From positions 1-18,837 of the forward strand of contig DATANR010000064.1 of the NCBI GenBank assembly GCA_036266155.1: DNA of 18,837 nt. Direction: 5' to 3'. Each line of letters opens with the position of its first letter. Within the stretch, counting starts at the first letter, position 1. The position numbers were made by a program, and so were the translations under genes. The notes under the pieces were generated by a model. It saw only the letters and a program-made list of their open reading frames with translations, ran no database searches and was not told the DNA's origin. Of this stretch, positions 6,133-13,706 are shown piece by piece. The DNA is from SIAJ01 sp036266155. GTDB lineage: Bacteria > Planctomycetota > Planctomycetia > Gemmatales > Gemmataceae.

Positions 6133-7677
6133 TCAGATCGCCGCCCGCCGGGCCGCTTCGGCGGGGTCGTCGGAGAGGAGCCGCAAGGACACCATGGCGC
6201 GGGCGCGGGCCATGCGGTTGTCGATCATTTCCTTGCGCCGCTTCATCTTGACGTCTTCGGCATCCTTCATCGCCGCCAGGACATAGCCGACCGGGTTGTA
6301 TTTCAGATGCTCCGCCCCGCTGGCGGCTGTCAGCATGCGGCCGACGGTCGTGCGCTTGGCCTGGGCCAGGAACTCGTCCATCTCGGACCAGACTTGTTCT
6401 TCGTTGATGTACGCGCCGTTGTGCAGGTAGGCCGTCATCGGCTTGGTGATGATCGTGTGGTGCCGCAGCATCGACGTCATCATGCGAATCTGCATGTTGT
6501 CGCCGGCGCCGAGTTCTTCAACCACGAGCGGGGCACAGAGCGTGTCGCTGAACACGTAGTCGCCACGCCGCAGGTAGCGGGTCCGCTCGATGAATTCCTG
6601 ATAACGGCTGATGAGGCCGGTGCGGTCCTGCGTCGAATAGACGACGGGGATGATCGCGTCGCCTTCGATCAGGTCGCTGTGCAGGTTGCGCAGGGCGTCG
6701 GTCTTGGTCTTGATGATGCAGCGGTAGACGCCGTCCATGTCGACGTTGGTCGGGCAGACGTCGCAGGCCAGACAGCGGACGACGTTCTGCTCGGCGAGCC
6801 GAAGGATGCGGCCCTGGATCGGGAAGCGGCCGGAGGTCAGCATCTTGTCGACGAACTGGTAGGCCCGGTCTTCCTTGTCTTGCAGGACCCAGAAGCTGAC
6901 GTGCGGGCGGTCTTGCAGGACCTTGCCGGCCGCCAGTTGCAGGGTCGCGGCGATGCGCGTCACGCGCCGGCCACAGCCCATCGAGGTGTCGAGGCCGTAG
7001 ACGTCGTTCGGCATGGTGCCGATGTCGCCGGCGTGGCCGGTGCCGCCGTACTGCGAGGTCGTCTCCGAATCGTTGCCGACGCCGAGGAAGCCGATGTTGA
7101 TCATGTCGATCAACTGGTAGATGAGCGTCGTCTCCTGCCCGCCGTTGCGCTTGGCCCCGACCGCGATGCCGCCGTAGACCTTGCCCTTCATGCCCTCACG
7201 CAGCTCCGGGTCCTCGCGGATCAGGTCGGTCACGGACTGCGCCAGCGAGCCGCGATCGCCGAAGTAGACGGGCCCGGAGAGCAGCAGGCCGTCGCAGGCG
7301 AGCATTTTTTCTTTGAGTTCGTCGACGTTCTCGACGCGGCCGTGCTCGGGAAAATACTCGCTGAGCGACAGATGCTCGATCTCGGCACCGAGTTCCTTGG
7401 CGGACCAGAGGGCAGCGGCGAGGGCGATCTCTGAATTGGAAAGGCCCTTGTCGCCCTTGAGCTTCTTGAGGTTCTTGTAGAGTTCGTCGAACGCGAGGCC
7501 TTCCTTACGGCCCGAGTCGACAAAGTTCGCGAGGTGGATCTTGGCCTGGTTCTTCAGGTAGTCGAAAAGTTCGTCCTTGGTGTTGAGGGCCATTAACTCG
7601 GCGATGAGGTCATGGTTGCCGCCGCCGCGCCGGGCGTTGCGAAGGCTGGCCGACAAACCCAGGATTTTGACGTTCAT
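6133..7677 (-). CDS. Tandem flavodoxin-like / iron-sulfur flavoprotein-like oxidoreductase
   Basis: A 514-aa protein that appears to hold two flavodoxin-like NADPH-dependent FMN reductase domains. The first begins with VKILGLSASLRNAR (3-16, flavin phosphate loop) and has LACDGLLLSGPVYFGDRGS (126-144), the classic FMN-binding strand and loop. The second (about 255-450) carries C302-x2-C305-x2-C308-x11-C320, followed by a LIEGDAIIPVVYS segment that parallels the first domain's loop. Iron-sulfur flavoproteins have a closely similar CX2CX2CX4-7C motif that binds a 4Fe-4S cluster, so an electron-transfer role is likely; the substrate is unknown. An AAGGTG SD lies 8 bases before the ATG. It is transcribed divergently from the polysaccharide operon and may or may not belong to it. 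Cytosolic: no signal peptide seen. Confidence 0.75.
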   Translation of the reverse strand: MNVKILGLSASLRNARRGGGNHDLIAELMALNTKDELFDYLKNQAKIHLANFVDSGRKEGLAFDELYKNLKKLKGDKGLSNSEIALAAALWSAKELGAEIEHLSLSEYFPEHGRVENVDELKEKMLACDGLLLSGPVYFGDRGSLAQSVTDLIREDPELREGMKGKVYGGIAVGAKRNGGQETTLIYQLIDMINIGFLGVGNDSETTSQYGGTGHAGDIGTMPNDVYGLDTSMGCGRRVTRIAATLQLAAGKVLQDRPHVSFWVLQDKEDRAYQFVDKMLTSGRFPIQGRILRLAEQNVVRCLACDVCPTNVDMDGVYRCIIKTKTDALRNLHSDLIEGDAIIPVVYSTQDRTGLISRYQEFIERTRYLRRGDYVFSDTLCAPLVVEELGAGDNMQIRMMTSMLRHHTIITKPMTAYLHNGAYINEEQVWSEMDEFLAQAKRTTVGRMLTAASGAEHLKYNPVGYVLAAMKDAEDVKMKRRKEMIDNRMARARAMVSLRLLSDDPAEAARRAAI

Positions 7678-8097
7678 CGCAGGTCACCTTGAGGTGTTCA
7701 CGATCGGACGGGTCCACCCATTTCATCGACCATCGGCCGGGTCACTGTACAGTCGGCGTAATGGCCGGACAAGGCGAACGGGCGACCTCGTCAGGTGGTG
7801 TTCGCCGGGATTTCAAGTCATTTCGCCCGAATGATTAGCACTGAGGTAGGATATGACCTGGCGAGCGGAGCCGCGTAAGCGGCCCGATAACGACACCAAG
7901 ACATAATCGGGCCGCTTACATTACGCGGCTCCGCTCGCCTGCTTGGCGGCCACAATCGTTACCCGGGCGTGTCACTTTCTTAAGCGATTTCGCCAATCTT
8001 GCCCGTTCTTCCTATTTCACCAGAGGCGCGGGCGATTTCTCTCACGCCTGCCGCCATGGTCCGTCGAAGATGGACGAGGTTTCACGAGGGAACGCGG
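7678..8097. other. Divergent intergenic region between flavoprotein and glycan operon
   Basis: This 420-bp region must drive the flavoprotein gene leftwards and the glycan operon rightwards. It holds a perfect 10-bp palindrome ACTGTACAGT at 7744-7753, and an 80-bp hairpin repeat at 7860-7939 that is listed separately. The frame of the first glycosyltransferase is open back to a TTG at 7999, but no ribosome binding site supports that start. No convincing sigma-70 promoter was recognised on either strand. Confidence 0.5.
7859..7940. repeat. GC-rich hairpin repeat built on GGCGAGCGGAGCCGC
   Basis: The left arm (7860-7888, 29 bp) begins GGCGAGCGGAGCCGC and ends GCGGCCCGAT. The right arm (7906-7939, 34 bp) is its reverse complement except for one extra 5-base unit (TTACA, giving TTACATTAC). 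The loop is 17 bases. The first 16 bases (TGGCGAGCGGAGCCGC) recur exactly at the last 16 bases of the window (18822-18837). The combination of two outward-facing copies and a dispersed third copy suggests a REP-like or miniature mobile palindrome common in this genome. Confidence 0.8.
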
Positions 8098-9714
8098 ATG
8101 CCCTGCGCTGGGGGAACGGACGTGGCCGGACTGCGGGGGGTCTTCGGCAAGGTGGCCCGGCGGCTGAAGCTGGCTCCGCCGGCCCCGAATCCGTATTCGT
8201 TCGTGCCGACTTTGGAGCCGTTCCCCGATGCCGCGCTCGTTGATTCCGCGGACCTCCATCCGTGGGAGCATCCGTTTCTGACAGGCGAACACATCCAACG
8301 CTTTCGCAATTACAGCGAGGCGATCTGGGACGCGGCAGTCGAACACGATCGCAAACAGTCCGAGCCGCTCGACGTTGCGTTCACCGTAAACATGGCCCAG
8401 AGCGCTTATCTTTGGGCGAAGATCGCGAAGTCGTTCGGCGCGAACCCAAGCGTCTATCTGCATCCCGGTGACAACACAGCCCTGAGCCGGCCGGAGTGGG
8501 AAGAGTTCGACGGCGAATTCCCGGACGTCTTCGATGGCCCCGGCTTCTTGAAGAAGCACCCGATTGAGCCGGCGGTGCCGGTGCACGTGGTGCCGATGGA
8601 CAACCGCGACTTCGTCGACGACGTCTTCGCGTTTCGGCAGGGGAACCGCGCACTACTCTATCGCCGTCTGACAGCAACACCGGGATTGCGCATCGAGCCA
8701 TTTCTCGGACAACCAGCGATTCACCCGTATTTCGCCTGGGCGGAAGCACTATCGCGGCACCAAGTTGTGATGGCCCCGAGTGTGCCGATCCCCGCGTATC
8801 TGAGCGGCCGACCCTATTGCGCGTTCGTCGTCGGGGGCGACTTGCAGAACGACTGCGGCCGCGGCGATGCGTATGGCGCCGCGATGGGCCTCGCGTTTGC
8901 GTGTGCCCGCTTCTTCGTGATCGGCAACCCGCATATCCTCGGCCACTGCCGACGGCTCGGCCTGACGAACGCGGTCTATTTGCCCTACCCGATCAATGAC
9001 GACATCTATTGCCCCGGCGAAGGACACGCTCGCCGCGAGTGGATCGAGACGACGGGCGGTGACACGTTTTTCCTGTCGACGGCCCGGATCGACAAAGCCG
9101 TGAAAGGCAACGCGGAAGAGTTGTGGCAGGCGCTCGGCGATGTGTGTCGCACCCGGCCAGGCGTGCGCTTCGTCTTCCTTGCCTGGGGACACAGCGCGGC
9201 CGAACTGCGTGAACGCATCGCGGGACATCCCGATCTGCGCGATCGCTTCCTGTTCTTGCCGCCCGTCGGCAAGAAGCGGCTCATTGATTACTATCGCTCG
9301 TGCGATGCAGTGATCGATCAATTCGTGTACGGCTACTACGGCGGCACCGGCCTCGAAGCCGCGGCGTGCGGCAAGCCCGTGGTCATGCGCATCCGCCCCG
9401 AACACTACGGCCCGCTCTACGCCGGCGACATCGCCCCGGTATGGAACGCCTCCACCCCCGCCGACGCCGCTCGCGGCGTAGCGGCCCTCGCTGACAAGGC
9501 CGCGCTGCGGGCCGAACGGGGCCAGCAAATGCGTGCCTGGCTCCTGCGCACCCACGGCAAAAACGTCGCCGGCCGACGCTTGATGGCGATCCTGCGCATG
9601 ACCGCCGACGGCGTTCGCACACCGAATGGCCTCGACAACCCGCTGTTCGACGTGGAATCGGAGGCGGAAGCCCGCTATCACAAGGCGTGTCGGACCGTGC
9701 GGAATGAATCGTAA
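8098..9714 (+). CDS. GT4-like glycosyltransferase, first gene of the glycan operon
   Basis: The start is placed at the ATG at 8098 (538 aa) because GAGGG lies 7 bases upstream; the ATG at 8056 and the TTG at 7999 have no such site. The protein has a GT-B-like plan: an N-terminal half with YCAFVVGGDLQND, then a linker YLPYPINDDIY, and a C-terminal donor-binding half with FFLSTARIDKAVKGNAEEL (about 323-341) and a DQFVYGYYGGTGLEAAACGKP signature starting at Asp407. The Gly-x-x-E...G-x-P part is the nucleotide-sugar-binding motif of GT4-type enzymes. Probably transfers a sugar to a lipid-linked or surface glycan at the cytosolic face of the membrane; donor and acceptor unknown. Followed 47 bp later by the aminotransferase gene. 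Confidence 0.8.
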   Translation: MPCAGGTDVAGLRGVFGKVARRLKLAPPAPNPYSFVPTLEPFPDAALVDSADLHPWEHPFLTGEHIQRFRNYSEAIWDAAVEHDRKQSEPLDVAFTVNMAQSAYLWAKIAKSFGANPSVYLHPGDNTALSRPEWEEFDGEFPDVFDGPGFLKKHPIEPAVPVHVVPMDNRDFVDDVFAFRQGNRALLYRRLTATPGLRIEPFLGQPAIHPYFAWAEALSRHQVVMAPSVPIPAYLSGRPYCAFVVGGDLQNDCGRGDAYGAAMGLAFACARFFVIGNPHILGHCRRLGLTNAVYLPYPINDDIYCPGEGHARREWIETTGGDTFFLSTARIDKAVKGNAEELWQALGDVCRTRPGVRFVFLAWGHSAAELRERIAGHPDLRDRFLFLPPVGKKRLIDYYRSCDAVIDQFVYGYYGGTGLEAAACGKPVVMRIRPEHYGPLYAGDIAPVWNASTPADAARGVAALADKAALRAERGQQMRAWLLRTHGKNVAGRRLMAILRMTADGVRTPNGLDNPLFDVESEAEARYHKACRTVRNES

Positions 9715-9761
9715 GCCCGCACACAATTGAGCAGGATGCTCGCTCACGGACAGGACTTCCG

Positions 9762-10898
9762 ATGATGAACTTGACCTTTCCCCAATTCGACGGGGACGAA
9801 CTCAAGTTGGTGGGCGAGTGCCTCGACTCCAAGTGGGTCACGCAGGGGCCGTTCACCAAGAAATTCGAAACTCTCTTCGCAGCCCGGCACCAGGTCAAAC
9901 ACGCGCTGGCGACCACGTCCTGCACTGCGGCCCTGCATCTGGCGACCGCCGCCCTCGAATTAAAGCCGGGCGACGAAGTGGTGGTGCCGGCGCTCACGTG
10001 GGTCACGTCGGCTCATGCGGCCGAGTATGTTGGCGCCAAACCCGTGTTCGCCGAGATCGAGGCGGACACATTCAATCTCGACCCGAAGGCGTTTGCCGCC
10101 GCGATCACGCCGCGAACACGGGCCGTCGTCGTTGTGCATCTTTTCGGTCTCGCTGCCAAGATGGATGAACTGCTCGATATCGCCCGCAAGAACAACGTGG
10201 CCGTCATTGAAGACGCCGCCTGTGCCGTCGGCACAACCTACGGCGGCAAGCCGATTGGCTCGTTCGGCGATCTCGGCTGTTTCTCGTTCCACCCACGCAA
10301 GGTGATCACGACCGGCGAAGGCGGCATGGTGACGACCGAGGACGACGGCCTCGCCAAGAAGGTCGGCAGCCTGCGCAACCACGGATCTACGGGGCCGGGG
10401 CCGCTGCAAGACCCGACGCGGCCGTACCACATGGGTACGTTCAACATGCTCGGGTACAACCTGCGGCTCTCCGACATTCAGGCGGCCGTCGGCGTCGCGC
10501 AAATAGCGAAGCTCGATCGTTTGCTTGCCGAGCGTTTGTCGCTCGCCAATCGGTATCACGCACTGCTCGCCACTGTTGGCGACATCGCGCGACCGGCCGT
10601 CCCAGCAAAATGCGGGCACACGTATCAGTCGTTTGTGATCCGCGTTTTGAAGGGTGGCCGCGATCGCCGCAACGCCGTGATGAACCACATGCAGAAGGCC
10701 GGCATCCAGACGCGACCTGGTACCCATGCCGTGCATCGCCTTGGCTATTACTCCGAGAAATACGGGCTCAAACCCGGCGACTTCCCAATTTCGGCGAATG
10801 CCGAGGATACGACGATCACGCTGCCGCTGTTTCCTGGCATGACCGAGGCGGATTTGGCGATGGTTGCGACGGCGCTGAAGTCGGGGCTGGCGGCCTAG
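9762..10898 (+). CDS. DegT/DnrJ/EryC1/StrS-type PLP-dependent sugar aminotransferase
   Basis: 378 aa, the normal length for this family. N-terminal LDSKWVTQGPFTKKFE and TTSCTAALHLATAAL are typical. VIEDAACAVGTTYGG (149-161) holds the Asp151 that contacts the PLP ring nitrogen, and FSFHPRKVITTGEGG (174-188) holds Lys180, the PLP Schiff-base lysine. GYNLRLSDIQAAVG is the conserved dimer/substrate segment. Such enzymes transaminate keto-sugar nucleotides (for example 4-keto-6-deoxy sugars) to make amino sugars such as perosamine or viosamine-like residues; the exact sugar cannot be read from sequence. The gene starts at ATGATG after an AGGA-like site and lies between two glycosyltransferases, fitting a surface-glycan pathway. 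Its keto-sugar-forming dehydratase is not in the window. Confidence 0.92.
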   Translation: MMNLTFPQFDGDELKLVGECLDSKWVTQGPFTKKFETLFAARHQVKHALATTSCTAALHLATAALELKPGDEVVVPALTWVTSAHAAEYVGAKPVFAEIEADTFNLDPKAFAAAITPRTRAVVVVHLFGLAAKMDELLDIARKNNVAVIEDAACAVGTTYGGKPIGSFGDLGCFSFHPRKVITTGEGGMVTTEDDGLAKKVGSLRNHGSTGPGPLQDPTRPYHMGTFNMLGYNLRLSDIQAAVGVAQIAKLDRLLAERLSLANRYHALLATVGDIARPAVPAKCGHTYQSFVIRVLKGGRDRRNAVMNHMQKAGIQTRPGTHAVHRLGYYSEKYGLKPGDFPISANAEDTTITLPLFPGMTEADLAMVATALKSGLAA

Positions 10899-10909
10899 TT
10901 CTTCCGTAG

Positions 10910-10960
10910 CCACAAGCTGCCAGCTTGTGGTGGCAATGCTCACAAGCTGGCAGCTTGTGG
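10910..10960. repeat. Two near-identical palindromes with CACAAGCTG arms
   Basis: The first palindrome (10910-10930) has arms CCACAAGCTG and CAGCTTGTGG around one C. The second (10941-10960) has 9-bp arms CACAAGCTG and CAGCTTGTG around one G. They are 10 bases apart and differ only at the central base, so each can fold as a hairpin and each is also a direct repeat of the other. They begin 12 bases after the aminotransferase stop and end 46 bases before the next start. They look like a dispersed REP-like pair; a role as intra-operon terminator or mRNA stabiliser is possible. Confidence 0.85.
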
Positions 10961-11005
10961 TTACGTAATACCACCTGGACCGCCGTGATACCGCTTCCGC
11001 AAGGC

Positions 11006-12601
11006 ATGTCTGACGATCTCGCCGCGTGGGCGGAATGCTTCCGCATCGAGCGCGGCCGCGCGCCGCGCATTCTGCACATCGGCAACGTCGGCAACAACGG
11101 CTACAACAACGCCAAGTTACTGAATCGCGCCGGCCTCGATTGCGACGCGCTCTGCTACGACTACTACCACATCATGGGTTGCCCCGAGTGGGAAGATGCC
11201 GACTACACCGGCGACATCCGCTCCGATTTCTATCCGACCTGGACGCAGGTTGATCTTCGTGGCTTCGAACGGCCCAAATGGTTCGCCCAGGGCCCGCTGC
11301 TCACGTGCATCGACTACTTGATCGCCCGCAGGGAAAGCCGCACCGAAGACGCGGACAAGCTTTGGCTGCGTTTGATTGATGAACGCGAAGCGGCTTGTGC
11401 GCGGCAGCGTGGTGAAGCCATGGGCCCATCGCTGTGGTCAAAGTTGAAACGCCTCTCTGGCAAGGTGATCCGCAAGTTCTGGAAGATCCCCTACATCGTC
11501 GCACTGCGTGTGCCAGCCATCAACTGGTTGGTGCTGTCGCTGGGGCGGTCGCCGTTCATCAAAAATGTTCGCCGCATCTGCAAGGAGTTCACCGCCGCGT
11601 TCCCTGACCGTGCCGATCAAATGAAGGCGATCGAATTCCGCGACTATGCCGTCACGTTCCCCTGGTGGGCCAAGCTCTGCGCGCACTACGATCTCGTGTG
11701 CGGCTACGCGACCGACGGGATGTACCCGATGTTCATCGGCAATACCCCCTACGTCGCATTTGAACATGGCACGATCCGCAACATCCCGTTCGAGCCGACG
11801 CCGCAAGGGCGACTCTGTGCGTTGACGTACCGCCTGTGTGATGTCGCTTTCATTACCAATTGCGACAACAACATTGCGGCCGAGCGGCTCAAGATTCCCA
11901 ACTACAAATGGGTGCCGCACCCGATCAACGAGGACGAACATCCCACGACCGAGCCGCAACGCGTTCGCCACGATGTGCGGGCGAAACTCGATTCCGAATT
12001 CGTGATCTTTCACCCATCGCGGCACCACTGGGACGCGAAGCGCGACACGAGTTGGGACAAGGGCAACGACATCCTGATCGAGGGCTTTGCCCGCTTCGTT
12101 AAAGAGGTTTACCCGAAGGCCGGAGCCGTGTTTGTCGAATGGGGACAAACTCTGAAGCAGACGCGCGAATTGCTCGCCAAGCACGGCCTCGAGAAGAACA
12201 TCCTCTGGATCGCCCCGCAGCCGACGCCGCGAATGAACGCATATATTCAGGCGTCGGACGTGCTGGCCGATCAATTCTGCATCGGCACCTTTGGCGGCAT
12301 CATGCCCAAGGGATTGCTGTTCGGCACGCCGAACTTGATTTACCTTGATGAAGCCGTCCACAATTGGTGCTTGCCCGAGTTGCCGCCGGTGCTGAACACG
12401 CGGACGCCGGATGAAGTGTTCCAGGCTTTGAAGCGGCTCTACGAGGATCGCCGGTTTGCTCAGAAAATCGCCGACGATGGCCGAGAGTGGTACGCGAACT
12501 ATCACAGCAGTCGAGTCGTGGCGGATGCGTTTGCGACGGCTGTTCGCGACGCTATCGCCAACGCCCCAGCCTCGGAAGGAGTCCTGACCCATGCGCGCTG
12601 A
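11006..12601 (+). CDS. GT-B-like glycosyltransferase with Lys in place of the donor-site Glu
   Basis: 531 aa from the ATG at 11006 (MSDDLAAW...); the frame is open further back, but that part comes from the upstream palindromes and is probably untranslated. An AAGG sits only a few bases before the ATG. The N-terminal part has PRILHIGNVGNNGYNNAKLL, typical of GT-B first strands; the middle has VAFEHGTIRNIPFE; the C-terminal half has VIFHPSRHHWDAKRD and KGNDILIEGFARF. The DQ signature at Asp422 reads DQFCIGTFGGIMPKGLLFG, where the usual Glu of GxE is Lys. This may mean a different donor-binding mode or reduced activity. Residues about 170-195 are basic/hydrophobic and may associate with the membrane. 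Overlaps the methyltransferase start by 11 bp. Confidence 0.78.
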   Translation: MSDDLAAWAECFRIERGRAPRILHIGNVGNNGYNNAKLLNRAGLDCDALCYDYYHIMGCPEWEDADYTGDIRSDFYPTWTQVDLRGFERPKWFAQGPLLTCIDYLIARRESRTEDADKLWLRLIDEREAACARQRGEAMGPSLWSKLKRLSGKVIRKFWKIPYIVALRVPAINWLVLSLGRSPFIKNVRRICKEFTAAFPDRADQMKAIEFRDYAVTFPWWAKLCAHYDLVCGYATDGMYPMFIGNTPYVAFEHGTIRNIPFEPTPQGRLCALTYRLCDVAFITNCDNNIAAERLKIPNYKWVPHPINEDEHPTTEPQRVRHDVRAKLDSEFVIFHPSRHHWDAKRDTSWDKGNDILIEGFARFVKEVYPKAGAVFVEWGQTLKQTRELLAKHGLEKNILWIAPQPTPRMNAYIQASDVLADQFCIGTFGGIMPKGLLFGTPNLIYLDEAVHNWCLPELPPVLNTRTPDEVFQALKRLYEDRRFAQKIADDGREWYANYHSSRVVADAFATAVRDAIANAPASEGVLTHAR

Positions 12602-13706
12602 TTTGCTCGTCCACTTGCGGCCGGACGTCGCGGCGAAACTCGAACGCTTCGTGGGCGACAAAACGCAAGTCGAAGAGGGGGTGCTTCGCGGGGCGCACGG
12701 ATCATGGTGGCCGATCGTCCGCGGTGTGCCGTGCTTCCTGACGGGCGAGTTGCGTCCCGATCTTTCGGACTTCGAGGTAAAGCACAAATTGCCGAGCCCG
12801 GCGGGTGCCAAAGGCCCCGAGCGCGACGCGCATCAAGCGAAGACGACGGTCACCTTCTCAGACAAATGGCGGCGATTCAAAAACTATGGTCTGGAGACGG
12901 AGCACCAGTCGTTCCTGCGCGGCTGGTATTGCAAGAAGCTCGGCCTCGCCGATGAAACGGCGTTGCGTCAGTTCTATCGCGGCAAGTCATCGATTCTCGA
13001 AGTCGGCCCCGGTTCCGGGTTCAACTCGCGCTTCATCGCCGAGAATTCGCCAGGCACCGTGATCGCGGCCGACATCTCCGAAGCAGCGCACACGACCTAC
13101 GGCAACACGAAGGACCTGCCGAACTGCCATGTCGTCCAGGCCGATGTGATGAACCTGCCGTTCCCCGACAATCATTTTGACTTCGCCATCGCCGATGGCG
13201 TGCTGCACCACACGCCGGACACGCGGGCCGCGGTCGCGGCGATGTATTTGAAGGTGAAGCCCGGCGGGCAGTTCTTCTTCTACGTCTACAAAAAGATGGG
13301 CGCCGCCCGGCAGTTCGTCGATGCCCACATCCGTGAGCACTTCACCAAGATGGCGCCCGAGGAGTGCTATGCCGCCTGCGAGCCGATCACGGAACTCGGT
13401 CGAGCGCTGAGCAAGCTCAACGCGAAGATCACGCTCGAGAAGCCGATCCCCGTGCTCGGCATCCCCGCCGGCGAGCACGATGTGCAGCGGCTCTTTTATT
13501 ACAACTTCGTCAAATGTTTCTGGAACGACGCGTTCGACTACGAAACGAACAACATGGTGAATTTCGACTGGTATCACCCGCACAACGCCTGGCAACACAC
13601 CGAAGAGGAAGTGACCGGCTGGCTGCACGATTTGGGGGTGACCGAATACGCATTTCATCCGGCGAACCCGAACGGGCTGTCGGTCCTGTTGCGGAAGCCG
13701 GCATGA
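12591..13706 (+). CDS. Class I SAM-dependent methyltransferase with Trm112-like N-terminus
   Basis: 371 aa. The first 60 residues (HLRPDVAAKLERF, then WWPIVRGVPCFL) look like a Trm112/YbaR-type small domain, which is often fused to glycan-related methyltransferases, though its zinc cysteines are not intact here. The methyltransferase domain follows: ILEVGPGSGFNSRF (135-148) is the SAM-binding motif I, AADIS (159-163) carries the acidic residue of motif II, and FDFAIADGVLHHTPD (196-210) covers motif IV. A GGAAGGA SD precedes the ATG. It overlaps the neighbouring genes on both sides (11 and 4 bp), so it is co-translated with two glycosyltransferases. A role in O- or N-methylating a sugar of the glycan is the natural inference, but the substrate is not shown. 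Confidence 0.85.
   Translation: MRADLLVHLRPDVAAKLERFVGDKTQVEEGVLRGAHGSWWPIVRGVPCFLTGELRPDLSDFEVKHKLPSPAGAKGPERDAHQAKTTVTFSDKWRRFKNYGLETEHQSFLRGWYCKKLGLADETALRQFYRGKSSILEVGPGSGFNSRFIAENSPGTVIAADISEAAHTTYGNTKDLPNCHVVQADVMNLPFPDNHFDFAIADGVLHHTPDTRAAVAAMYLKVKPGGQFFFYVYKKMGAARQFVDAHIREHFTKMAPEECYAACEPITELGRALSKLNAKITLEKPIPVLGIPAGEHDVQRLFYYNFVKCFWNDAFDYETNNMVNFDWYHPHNAWQHTEEEVTGWLHDLGVTEYAFHPANPNGLSVLLRKPA

Noticed and set aside
7860..7939. Rho-independent terminator
   Set aside because: The two flanking genes diverge from this place, the stem has no T-run on either side, and the core recurs elsewhere in the window.
11438..12811. Minus-strand 457-codon ORF antisense to the 11006 glycosyltransferase
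   Set aside because: Long antisense frames are expected in GC-rich genes with G/C third positions. The product is Arg/Val/Asp-rich with no family pattern, and the sense gene carries clear motifs.
13364..13702. N-terminal extension of the 13703 glycosyltransferase inside the methyltransferase gene
   Set aside because: It would overlap the methyltransferase by over 340 bases with Arg-rich nonsense; the ATGA overlap start at 13703 fits the operon style.
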